NCBI GenBank assembly: GCA_002770955.1
Contig: PCUH01000305.1
Location: forward strand, 11,718 to 17,696
DNA: 5,979 nt
Source of the DNA: Flavobacteriales bacterium CG18_big_fil_WC_8_21_14_2_50_32_9
GTDB lineage: Bacteria; Bacteroidota; Bacteroidia; Flavobacteriales_E; Vicingaceae
Reading direction: 5' to 3'
Position 1 is the first letter of the stretch, and every line of letters begins with the position of its first letter. The position numbers and the translations under genes are program-made. Positions 1 to 5,204 of this stretch are shown here, piece by piece. Below the pieces are notes generated by a model. The model did no database searches. It was not told where the DNA came from and saw only the letters and a list, made by a program, of their open reading frames with translations.

Positions 1-1104
1 ATCATTGCTACTTATTCTAAACGTCCTTTTTATACCTTAAGTGCAATAAATTCTGGAGTTGCAGCAGTTCGTGAAGTTATTGATAAAGCAAAATCACAGC
101 AATTTTTTGGGACAAACAACCCCATTTTATTTATTGATGAAATTCATCGTTTTAGCAAATCGCAGCAAGATTCACTTTTAGGAGCAGTAGAAAAAGGAAT
201 TATAACCTTAATTGGTGCAACTACCGAAAACCCATCATTTGAAGTAATTTCAGCTTTGCTTTCCCGGTGTCAGGTTTATGTGTTAAAAGAACTTTCAAAG
301 GAAGATTTACTTGCTGTATTGCACCTTGCACTAAAAGAAGATGAATTTTTGAAAACAAAAAAAATTGATTTGCAAGAAACAGAATCGTTACTCCAGCTTT
401 CAGGCGGTGATGCCCGTAAATTACTAAACACATTTGAAATTGTTGTAAATGGATTACCCAATGAAAAAACACCTATTACCAACGATTTTGTAGTAAAAAC
501 AATTCAGCAAAATTTAGTGCGATATGACAAAACGGGCGACCAACATTATGATATTGTTTCGGCATACATCAAATCCATTAGAGGCAGCGACCCAAATGCT
601 GCAGTTTATTGGTTAGCCAGAATGTTAGAAGGAGGCGAAGACCCTAAATTTATTGCTCGCAGATTGTTGATTTTATCTTCGGAAGATATCGGAAATGCAA
701 ACCCAACAGCTTTAGTAATTGCCAACAACTGCTTTCAGGCTGTTAACGTAATTGGAATGCCCGAATCACGGATTATTTTATCGCAGGCAACAATTTATTT
801 GGCAACTTCTCCTAAAAGTAACGCTTCGTATCTTGCAATTAATAATGCTCAAGAATTGATAAAACAAACTGGAAATTTATCCGTTCCGCTAGCTATTAGG
901 AATGCTCCAACAAAATTGATGAAAGAAATTGGCTACGGAAAAGAATACCTTTATTCACATAACTACGAAGGGAACTTTAAAGCACAAGAATTTTTGCCCG
1001 ATGAAATAAAAAACACAAAATTATACGAACCAGGAAACAACCCAAAAGAAGCTTCATTTAGGGCTTTTTTAAAACAAAATTGGAAAGATAAATATGGGTA
1101 TTGA
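1..1104 (+). CDS. rarA: Replication-associated recombination protein A (RarA/MgsA), AAA+ ATPase, 5' end outside window
   Basis: RarA is a cytoplasmic clamp-loader-like AAA+ ATPase that acts at stalled or gapped replication forks together with SSB. The frame is open from base 1 to the TGA at 1102-1104, giving 367 codons; family members have about 420-430, so roughly 55-60 N-terminal residues, including the Walker A P-loop, lie upstream. Visible, numbered from base 1: Walker B and its extension FIDEIHRF (about 44-51), the sensor-1 stretch GATTENPSF (about 72-80), the arginine-finger motif LLSRC (86-90), and the sensor-2 type GGDARK (about 135-140). The C-terminal half, with DPNAAVYWLARML and EGGEDPKFIARRL, matches the RarA oligomerisation domain, and the protein ends in FLKQNWKDKYGY. 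An internal TTG at 256 could be mistaken for a start, but the ATPase motifs upstream of it show that the coding region continues to the window edge. The neighbour dapB runs in the same direction after 106 bp. Identification is secure. Confidence 0.96.
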   Translation: MIATYSKRPFYTLSAINSGVAAVREVIDKAKSQQFFGTNNPILFIDEIHRFSKSQQDSLLGAVEKGIITLIGATTENPSFEVISALLSRCQVYVLKELSKEDLLAVLHLALKEDEFLKTKKIDLQETESLLQLSGGDARKLLNTFEIVVNGLPNEKTPITNDFVVKTIQQNLVRYDKTGDQHYDIVSAYIKSIRGSDPNAAVYWLARMLEGGEDPKFIARRLLILSSEDIGNANPTALVIANNCFQAVNVIGMPESRIILSQATIYLATSPKSNASYLAINNAQELIKQTGNLSVPLAIRNAPTKLMKEIGYGKEYLYSHNYEGNFKAQEFLPDEIKNTKLYEPGNNPKEASFRAFLKQNWKDKYGY

Positions 1105-1160
1105 TGTGTGAATTTGAGGATGTGTGAATGTGGAGATGAAAATCTGCGATAATCTGCGGG
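1105..1160. repeat. Short tandem direct repeats in the rarA-dapB spacer
   Basis: Directly after the rarA stop codon come two tandem 16-bp units, 1105-1120 and 1121-1136, both starting TGTGTGAAT and differing at three positions. They are followed by two 10-bp-spaced copies of AATCTGCG (1141-1148 and 1151-1158), with a weaker third (AATCTGTA) near 1188. Similar AATCTGCG-rich strings occur between genes in other Bacteroidota as I recall them. No clear TAnnTTTG promoter was found in the spacer, so dapB may be read through from rarA or use a promoter not recognised here. Confidence 0.55.
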
Positions 1161-1210
1161 AAAAATGTGAGAAAGAAAAAATATGGTAATCTGTAATAAA
1201 CTAAAAAAAC

Positions 1211-1927
1211 ATGAACATTGCAATAATAGGCTACGGCAAAATGGGACAAGTAATTGAAAGAGTTGCTTTAGAAAGAGGACATCAGGTAACTTTAAAAATT
1301 ACGGTGGATAATGCAGCAGATTTAAACCCTGAAAATTTAAAAAATGTAGATGTAGCTATTGAGTTTACTACTCCCGAAAATGCCGTAAAATCTATTTCTA
1401 CTTGTTTGGAAAATAACGTGCCTATTGTGGTAGGAACAACAGGTTGGTACCATCATTTTGCTGCCGTAAAACAACAATGTACCGAACATCAAGGGACATT
1501 ATTATATGCTACCAATTGCAGTGTGGGTGTGAATCTATTTTTTAAACTGAATGAACAATTGGCAAAATTGATGAACAATCACCCCAATTATGAGGTAAAA
1601 ATGGATGAAGTACACCATACGCAAAAGCTAGATATTCCTAGTGGTACGGCAATTACCTTGGCAGAAGGCATTATTACTAATTTAGATGCCAAAACAAAGT
1701 GGGGAATACAGCCATCGGCAGATAAAAGTGAGTTGTTTATTGAAGCTCACAGAACTGAAAATGTTCCAGGAACACATCAAGTAACGTATTCCTCTGCCAT
1801 AGATGATATTGAAATAAAACATACCGCTCATAACAGAGAAGGTTTTGCTCAAGGAGCTATAATTGCTGCTGAATTTATTCATAATAAGAAGGGGATATTT
1901 ACCATGCAAGATGCTTTATTTGACTAA
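1211..1927 (+). CDS. dapB: 4-hydroxy-tetrahydrodipicolinate reductase (DapB)
   Basis: DapB reduces 4-hydroxy-tetrahydrodipicolinate to tetrahydrodipicolinate with NAD(P)H, the second committed step of the diaminopimelate/lysine pathway, in the cytoplasm. The 238-residue product starts with a Rossmann fold carrying the dinucleotide loop GYGKMG (7-12), followed by EFTTPENA (51-58), GTTGW (75-79) and ATNCSVGVN (100-108). The catalytic signature is E133-x-H135-H136-x-x-K139-x-D141 followed by PSGT (143-146), with the conserved His and Lys present. The C-terminal block HTAHNREGFAQGA (204-216) is also typical. The length fits the short Bacteroidota forms; the E. coli enzyme is about 273 residues. 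The ATG at 1211 is chosen because it is directly followed by the nucleotide-binding strand and preceded by an A-rich leader (CTAAAAAAAC), usual in this phylum. It probably forms a transcription unit with the next small gene. Confidence 0.97.
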   Translation: MNIAIIGYGKMGQVIERVALERGHQVTLKITVDNAADLNPENLKNVDVAIEFTTPENAVKSISTCLENNVPIVVGTTGWYHHFAAVKQQCTEHQGTLLYATNCSVGVNLFFKLNEQLAKLMNNHPNYEVKMDEVHHTQKLDIPSGTAITLAEGIITNLDAKTKWGIQPSADKSELFIEAHRTENVPGTHQVTYSSAIDDIEIKHTAHNREGFAQGAIIAAEFIHNKKGIFTMQDALFD

Positions 1928-1938
1928 ATACATGTACC

Positions 1939-2235
1939 ATGACTTCAAATGAAAAACAAAAAATAAAAGTCCTAATTCAAAAGTATAATCCTATACTTAA
2001 AGAATCTGTTGAAATTGCGTTGGTAGAAGATTTGTTTAACCTGATTATTGTCAACAGAGATGATGCAGATTTTGAATTGAAAGAGTTGCTAAAGGATAAA
2101 AAACAACTTAAAAAGTTTGTGATGAAGGAATTTATTCAACTTAATAACAAACCACTTACCTCTGAGTTAAAAAACATGGATGAACCTAAATTTAAACTCA
2201 CCAAAAGAGATAATCAAATTAATTTGAAGTTTTAG
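1939..2235 (+). CDS. Hypothetical protein, 98 residues, downstream of dapB
   Basis: I do not recognise this protein. It begins 11 bases after the dapB stop and in the same direction, so it is probably co-transcribed with dapB. The 98 residues are highly charged and Lys-rich, with no signal peptide, membrane segment or cysteine pair. Residues about 1-70 look helical (for example LKESVEIALVEDLFNLIIV followed by Lys/Glu/Asp-rich segments), and the C-terminal part (about 75-98) is polar with KFKLTKRDN. No catalytic motif is visible. It converges on hipT with only 31 bp between the two stop codons. It is likely a real gene because of its length, tight spacing and Bacteroidota-like codon use, but its function is unknown; position next to dapB alone does not imply a role in lysine synthesis. 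Confidence 0.7.
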   Translation: MTSNEKQKIKVLIQKYNPILKESVEIALVEDLFNLIIVNRDDADFELKELLKDKKQLKKFVMKEFIQLNNKPLTSELKNMDEPKFKLTKRDNQINLKF

Positions 2236-2266
2236 TTGAGGGTTTTAGCACAATTCATTTCGGATT

Positions 2267-3253
2267 TTACATCCGCTTCAGTTTATTCAAACGAGTAAAA
2301 TAAGCTTGTTCGTAATTTCGTTTAGTTTTTTCAGATAAAAACGAATGTTCAATTAATTCCATTATTTTATCTGATGTTGAGGTTGAAAGTAATAGAAATT
2401 TGTTTATTTGAACAGTAGGAATTTCAGCTAATTTTCCTAACGTATAAAACTGCTCAGTAATTTTTCCTTTTGTATGCTTTTTTGGTAACAGACCTTCTTC
2501 TAGTGCAAAATCTTTGTCTTCAATATGTATTCTGCTATTCAGTAAATCGTAAGCTGGACTCAAACGAAAATCACCATACGAAGTTTCTGTGAGTGAAAAA
2601 TTTTTATAATGAGCATCTCCATTCGACATCAAATAATTGAATAGTATGAGTTTAAATAATTTTGGAGCTTCCACACTATATGCAGGAACGTATTTTTTCA
2701 TTACTTCAAATAAATCAAAATAATTACCGAGATATTTATAGTTCTCACCATGTGTTTGTGGTGTTCTACCTGTTAAGGAAGCAAAATCTTCTTGAGCTCT
2801 TTTTGAACCATCCAAATTTGTATCAAAGCGTTTGGTAATGTAAGCTGGAGCACCATTTTTAAAAAATAGTAAAGCATTTTCAGCAGTTTCTATACCAAAT
2901 ACCTGTTTGGCAATTTGCATCGTTAAATGTTCATTGGCTGGCATTTGATCGGTATTTTTTCCTGCGGATGGTATAGGTTTGAGAATATATTGCCCTTGTT
3001 CGCCTTCTTTAACTAGTCTTAATTTATTTTTTTCTAACAATACAGAAAATTTTTCCTGAACACCCGAAATGGACATTCGCTTTCTATTTTCTTCAAATAA
3101 TTCATCCGTTTGCTCATTAGAAGCAGGTGATTCATACGGTAAAATATGGCTTACTTTTTTACCATCAAACACATTTTTTAAGGCAGCTCTGCTGTAGGTT
3201 TCATGACCTTCAGATAAGGTTCCGGGACAATATTTTATAATAGGAAAACTCAT
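2267..3253 (-). CDS. hipT: HipT-like serine/threonine kinase toxin (HipA C-terminal kinase core)
   Basis: This is a HipA-family kinase lacking the N-terminal subdomain, as in the tripartite HipBST systems. HipA of E. coli phosphorylates glutamyl-tRNA synthetase, and HipT of enteropathogenic E. coli phosphorylates tryptophanyl-tRNA synthetase; the target here cannot be read from sequence. The 328 residues contain the Gly-rich loop with the S61-I-S63 motif (MSISGVQEKF), the ATP-binding lysine in YILKP (K92), NEHLTMQIAKQVFG (107-120), KRFD (141-144), the catalytic loop NGDAHYKN with D213 and N218, and the metal-binding LSPAYD with D236. The D213-D236 spacing (23) equals that of D309-D332 in HipA, and S61-K92 (31) equals S150-K181, so all key residues are in register and the kinase should be active. 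The start codon overlaps the hipS stop by ATGA, indicating translational coupling. The two serines are expected autophosphorylation sites. Confidence 0.93.
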   Translation of the reverse strand: MSFPIIKYCPGTLSEGHETYSRAALKNVFDGKKVSHILPYESPASNEQTDELFEENRKRMSISGVQEKFSVLLEKNKLRLVKEGEQGQYILKPIPSAGKNTDQMPANEHLTMQIAKQVFGIETAENALLFFKNGAPAYITKRFDTNLDGSKRAQEDFASLTGRTPQTHGENYKYLGNYFDLFEVMKKYVPAYSVEAPKLFKLILFNYLMSNGDAHYKNFSLTETSYGDFRLSPAYDLLNSRIHIEDKDFALEEGLLPKKHTKGKITEQFYTLGKLAEIPTVQINKFLLLSTSTSDKIMELIEHSFLSEKTKRNYEQAYFTRLNKLKRM

Positions 3254-3579
3254 TTATTTTCTATTTTTTGAACACGAACTGCTCCAATGCAGTCATGTTG
3301 TGCTGTAGCCATTAAAATACCGAAATCATCTTTTGCATCTATGCGTAAGTTAAAGCATACGGTTTGTTTGTTTGTACCTTCTGGAAGCATATTATAAAAG
3401 AAAGGAAACAAATAATTGGAATGAAAAACTTCTTTTGATTTAAGTAAAGTTAAACTGATGGATGGTTTTGAAACATCATTTACCCATTTTTTATGGTAGC
3501 TAAACTCAAAACTTCCATCATCCAATTGTGTTAACACACCAGCTTCTTCATTTTTATATAAAACACGAGCACTTCTCAT
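3250..3579 (-). CDS. hipS: HipS-like protein (detached HipA N-terminal subdomain), likely antitoxin
   Basis: The 109-residue product matches the HipA N-terminal subdomain (the couple_hipA family). It starts with RSARVLYKNEEAGVL, followed by the FEFSYHKKWV strand-turn (about 24-33), SISLTLL (40-46), LFPFFYNMLPEG (57-68), DDFGILMATA (84-93) and the closing GAVRV (99-103). In E. coli HipBST this separate subdomain, not HipB, is the antitoxin and blocks the kinase by inserting a Trp into its active site. It lies between hipB and hipT, with ATGA overlaps on both sides (3576-3579 and 3250-3253), giving the same B-S-T order as the characterised operon. The only Trp is W32; none follows LPEG, where many relatives have one as I remember them. 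The alternative reading, a hipA gene split by a recent frameshift, is unlikely because both overlaps are clean start/stop pairs. Confidence 0.88.
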   Translation of the reverse strand: MRSARVLYKNEEAGVLTQLDDGSFEFSYHKKWVNDVSKPSISLTLLKSKEVFHSNYLFPFFYNMLPEGTNKQTVCFNLRIDAKDDFGILMATAQHDCIGAVRVQKIENK

Positions 3580-3785
3580 TCTATTGATTTAATTTGTAGG
3601 TATAATTTTAAGCCCAAGGCATCAGCAAGTTTACTTACTGTTTTCAATGTTGGATTGCCTTTTCCGCTTTCAAATTCTTTTAATGTACGAAGTCCTACAC
3701 CAGAAATCTCAGCCAATGTTTCCTGTGTTACTTGCAATTCGTCTCTACGATTTTTTATTTGTTCAATTAATTTTGTATAGTGCAT
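3576..3785 (-). CDS. hipB: HipB-like Xre-family transcriptional regulator
   Basis: A 69-residue protein with one helix-turn-helix of the Xre/Cro type: the sequence from VTQETLAEISGVG through LRTLKEFESGKG to NPTLKTVSKLADALG (about 19-57) spans the five-helix domain, with the recognition helix near GVGLRTLKEFE. It ends in LGLKLYLQIK, a beta strand that in HipB proteins forms the dimer interface. It should bind the operator palindromes upstream and autorepress the hipBST operon, and in the complex it carries HipT and HipS to DNA. It is the first gene of the operon; the start at 3785 lies about 15 bases after the predicted transcription start and inside one of the operator copies. No strong Shine-Dalgarno site is seen, as usual for Bacteroidota. 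The 3' end overlaps hipS by ATGA. Confidence 0.92.
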   Translation of the reverse strand: MHYTKLIEQIKNRRDELQVTQETLAEISGVGLRTLKEFESGKGNPTLKTVSKLADALGLKLYLQIKSIE

Positions 3786-3796
3786 TATACTGCTCT
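3779..3796. promoter_or_regulatory. Candidate HipB operator O1 (over the hipB start codon)
   Basis: The sequence AGTGC-N8-GCTCT matches the palindrome AGTGC-N8-GCACT with one mismatch. It spans the hipB start codon (3783-3785) and the early transcribed region, and its centre lies 62 bp from that of the next copy. The 5-N8-5 geometry equals that of the E. coli HipB operator (TATCC-N8-GGATA), with a different half-site. Confidence 0.6.
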
Positions 3797-3804
3797 TTTT
3801 TTGT

Positions 3805-3836
3805 CAAAAGTAACTAATTTTTATAATACTACCAAC
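3805..3836 (-). promoter_or_regulatory. Predicted hipBST promoter (Bacteroidota type)
   Basis: On the minus strand GTTG (3836-3833) and TACTTTTG (3812-3805) are separated by 20 bases, a close fit to the Bacteroidota pattern of a TTTG-like -33 box and a TAnnTTTG -7 box. Transcription would start near 3798-3801, leaving a leader of about 15 nt before hipB. One operator palindrome abuts the -33 box and another covers the leader and start codon, so bound HipB would flank or occlude RNA polymerase. Confidence 0.7.
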
Positions 3837-3840
3837 AAAA

Positions 3841-3858
3841 AGTGCATTAAACCGCACA
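3841..3858. promoter_or_regulatory. Candidate HipB operator O2 (abutting the -33 box)
   Basis: The sequence AGTGC-N8-GCACA has four of five outer base pairs plus the GTGC/GCAC core symmetric about 3849.5. It lies four bases upstream of the predicted -33 box of the hipB promoter and shares the half-site sequence and spacing of the copies at 3779 and 3902. Confidence 0.7.
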
Positions 3859-3901
3859 ATTCTATGCTTTTAATAAGAACCAAACACAAAACACAATAAA
3901 A

Positions 3902-3919
3902 AGTGCCATATAATGCACT
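3902..3919. promoter_or_regulatory. Candidate HipB operator O3 (perfect palindrome)
   Basis: AGTGC-N8-GCACT, with perfectly symmetric half-sites centred on 3910.5, is 61 bp from the centre of O2. It is the best copy of the motif and probably the strongest HipB site. It lies well upstream of the promoter, so it may act by cooperative binding or DNA bending with the other two sites. Confidence 0.72.
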
Positions 3920-3970
3920 AAATGATAGTTGGTTTAATTTGTTTTTATGATAATTCGCAAGTGTATTTTG

Positions 3971-3999
3971 ATAATAAAAGCATAGAAAATTCTACGCTT
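3971..3999 (-). terminator. Hairpin plus T-run, likely terminator of the MORN-like gene
   Basis: On the minus strand AAGCGTAGAA (3999-3990) pairs with TTCTATGCTT (3987-3978) over ten base pairs including one G-U, and is followed by TTTTATTAT. It lies 15 bases after the stop codon of the gene at 4014-4343, the right place and form for an intrinsic terminator separating that gene from hipBST. The loop is very short (2 nt nominally), so the innermost pairs may stay open. Confidence 0.5.
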
Positions 4000-4013
4000 A
4001 GAGGGGGGTAGGC

Positions 4014-4343
4014 TTAATTTATTCTATTTCCATTTTCATCCCATTCTTTCTTCACACTAACAATTTCATCTTTATTATAAATTACTATTCGTTTTTTCTT
4101 CCCATTTTTATAAAATTCAATCCATTTCCCATGTTTGAAATAAGCCATCACTCCATTAATTCGACCACTATTTGTTGAAGATAATTTTTTCATTAATTTT
4201 TTCTTTCCTTTTTCTTTTAATTCTCCTGATGAGTAGCTGATTTCAATATTTTGTTTCTTTTTTTTATTTAAAGTAACCTCATTAGTCTGTGAAAAACTTG
4301 GTGTAAATGTTAATAGGAAAATGATTGTTACGATGATTTTCAT
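4014..4343 (-). CDS. Small secreted protein with MORN-like (YwqK-type) repeats
   Basis: A 109-residue Lys-rich protein. Residues 1-19 are a signal peptide with a hydrophobic stretch (IIVTIIFLLTF) and a SFS-Q junction, a common cleavage context in Bacteroidota. The mature part holds two segments resembling MORN-type repeats: YSSGELKEKGKKK (about 37-49) and, more clearly, GKWIEFYKNGKKKRIVIY (72-89), followed by the partial WDENGN (101-106). Such repeats of the YwqK group occur in many secreted or antitoxin-labelled Bacteroidota proteins of mostly unknown role; export suggests a cell-envelope or periplasmic function rather than a cytoplasmic antitoxin. The ATG at 4343 is chosen because it gives a complete signal peptide. 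A -7-like box lies about 30 bp upstream and a hairpin follows the stop. Specific function unknown. Confidence 0.75.
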   Translation of the reverse strand: MKIIVTIIFLLTFTPSFSQTNEVTLNKKKKQNIEISYSSGELKEKGKKKLMKKLSSTNSGRINGVMAYFKHGKWIEFYKNGKKKRIVIYNKDEIVSVKKEWDENGNRIN

Positions 4344-4371
4344 TCTTTATCTTAGATAATTAATTTATCTT

Positions 4372-4379
4372 CAAATCTA
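4372..4379 (-). promoter_or_regulatory. Possible -7 box for the MORN-like gene
   Basis: TAGATTTG on the minus strand fits TAnnTTTG exactly and lies 28 bases before the start codon at 4343, giving a plausible leader of about 20 nt. No convincing TTTG box is seen 19-21 bases further upstream, so the call rests on one element only. Confidence 0.35.
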
Positions 4380-4395
4380 ACCATTTTAATAAAAG

Positions 4396-4727
4396 TAAGA
4401 AGATTAATCAATATTTAGTCTATTTTATATTTTTGAATTGATGCTGCTTCGCGGTCTCGACTGCATTTTTCTATTCCTCATACTTCGGAATGAAAAATAT
4501 TGCTCGAAATGACACCAAAAGAAACTCCACAGCCAAAAGAATGTCATTTCGAACGAAATTTTACAGGTTGAGGTACGAAATAGCCACGTGCCGAAGAATA
4601 TACTAACAAACAAAGGCTGCATGGCGTATTCTATATGACCGATAAAAACAATAAATATCTACATATAAAACTTAGTAAAATGAAGCTAGAGAAATCTTTT
4701 GAATTAAGACCTGAAAATTTCATCATT
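4396..4727. repeat. Palindromic repeat, copy 1 (interrupted by two extra segments)
   Basis: This copy shares with the copies at 5203 and 5723 the left end (TAAGAAGATT, 4396-4405), the block from TCTCGACTGC (4455) to GAGGTACGAAA (4580), and the block from CTTAGTAAAATG (4671) to CATCATT (4727). Two segments absent from the other copies interrupt it: 49 bp at 4406-4454 and 90 bp at 4581-4670. The inner inverted repeat TCGAAATGACA (4504-4514) / TGTCATTTCGA (4542-4552) is intact, while the outer arm AAGATTTCTC is broken by the 49-bp segment. The copy fills nearly all of the 379-bp gap between the genes ending at 4723 and starting at 4343. No credible gene lies in it; an open frame on the minus strand (4425-4622) only reads through the repeat. 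Confidence 0.85.
4581..4670. other. 90-bp segment inserted in repeat copy 1
   Basis: Copies 2 and 3 read ACGAAA directly followed by CTTAGTAAAA, while copy 1 has 90 extra bases at this junction, bounded on both sides by AAA so that the exact joint is ambiguous by a few bases. No terminal inverted repeats were recognised. On the plus strand one frame reads Y-M-T-D-K-N-N-K-Y-L-H-I (about 4632-4667), vaguely like the start of a GIY-YIG domain; this may be chance. Confidence 0.5.
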
Positions 4728-5151
4728 CTATTTTTTCATAAAACTTCATCCAACTATCTTCGTGGTCTGGATATGCAAAAATTAAATTTGTTGAATCTAC
4801 CATTTTGATACTATAACTCCCTGACCATCCTTTTGTATAATCCCATTTTTCATTGTTTTTCTTTTCTTTTTCACTATTTGAAAATACCAATAAGTTGTAT
4901 TTTGAGAAGATACGTCTTTTAATTTTATAATTATAAACATAATCAAGACTATCTAAGGTTTTAGTACTGTTATAAGCCATTTTTTCTTTGTCAATAAAAT
5001 GGATGAATTCCTCTTTGTTGTATAGAGTATCAGAATATTCATATTCAATTTCTTTTGTTAATTTCCAAGAAGTACCACTTAAATCATTTTTTTGACTATA
5101 GGCATCATAGCAAAGAAAAAAAAGAACAGTAATAATAACGATTTGTTTCAT
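4723..5151 (-). CDS. Small secreted protein, lipocalin-like
   Basis: A 142-residue protein with a signal peptide (MKQIVIITVLFFLCYDAYS, cleavage likely before Q20). The mature part begins LSGTSWKL (24-31), the opening strand typical of lipocalin-like proteins of Bacteroidota, and continues with alternating polar and aromatic residues suited to a beta barrel (YVYNYKIKRR, KYNLLVFSNS, GWSGSYSIKMVD) to a final strand with W134 and KFYEKIE. The Cys at 14 does not sit in a good lipobox, so it is probably secreted or periplasmic rather than a lipoprotein. No catalytic motif is visible and ligands cannot be inferred. The last three bases, the TGA stop, fall within the end of repeat copy 1, so the 3' end of this gene directly abuts the repeat. 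The family call is tentative; the existence of the gene is fairly sure. Confidence 0.72.
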   Translation of the reverse strand: MKQIVIITVLFFLCYDAYSQKNDLSGTSWKLTKEIEYEYSDTLYNKEEFIHFIDKEKMAYNSTKTLDSLDYVYNYKIKRRIFSKYNLLVFSNSEKEKKNNEKWDYTKGWSGSYSIKMVDSTNLIFAYPDHEDSWMKFYEKIE

Positions 5152-5196
5152 TTGTTTTTAGTTTAAGTCAATGTCCTAAAAAATAAACTTATTCTC

Positions 5197-5204
5197 CAAA
5201 AATA
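5197..5204 (-). promoter_or_regulatory. Possible -7 box for the lipocalin-like gene, at the edge of repeat copy 2
   Basis: TATTTTTG on the minus strand fits TAnnTTTG and is 46 bases upstream of the start at 5151. Its TA comes from the left end of repeat copy 2, so the repeat may contribute to the promoter. No clear -33 box was seen. Confidence 0.3.

Noticed and set aside
221..482. Minus-strand open frames opposite the rarA ATPase domain
   Set aside because: The plus strand carries conserved RarA motifs over the same bases, so these are chance frames.
963..1249. Minus-strand open frames over the rarA end and dapB start
   Set aside because: They overlap confidently identified genes and spacer repeats and show no family signature.
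2261..2275. Small hairpin CGGAT-TTTAC-ATCCG at the hipT stop codon as a bidirectional terminator
   Set aside because: The stem has only five pairs, includes the hipT stop codon and has no convincing T-run on either strand.
2267..3579. hipS and hipT considered as a frameshifted single hipA pseudogene
   Set aside because: The junction is a proper ATGA stop/start overlap like the hipB-hipS junction, both products are intact, and separate HipS and HipT proteins are known in HipBST systems.
4001..4010. G6 run near the end of the MORN-like gene as a phase-variable tract
   Set aside because: It lies downstream of the stop codon and is only six bases long, so slippage would not alter the protein.
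4425..4622. Open frame on the minus strand across repeat copy 1
   Set aside because: It reads through the repeat arms and the 90-bp segment, is rich in Phe, Trp and Arg, has no recognisable domain and is better explained as non-coding repeat.
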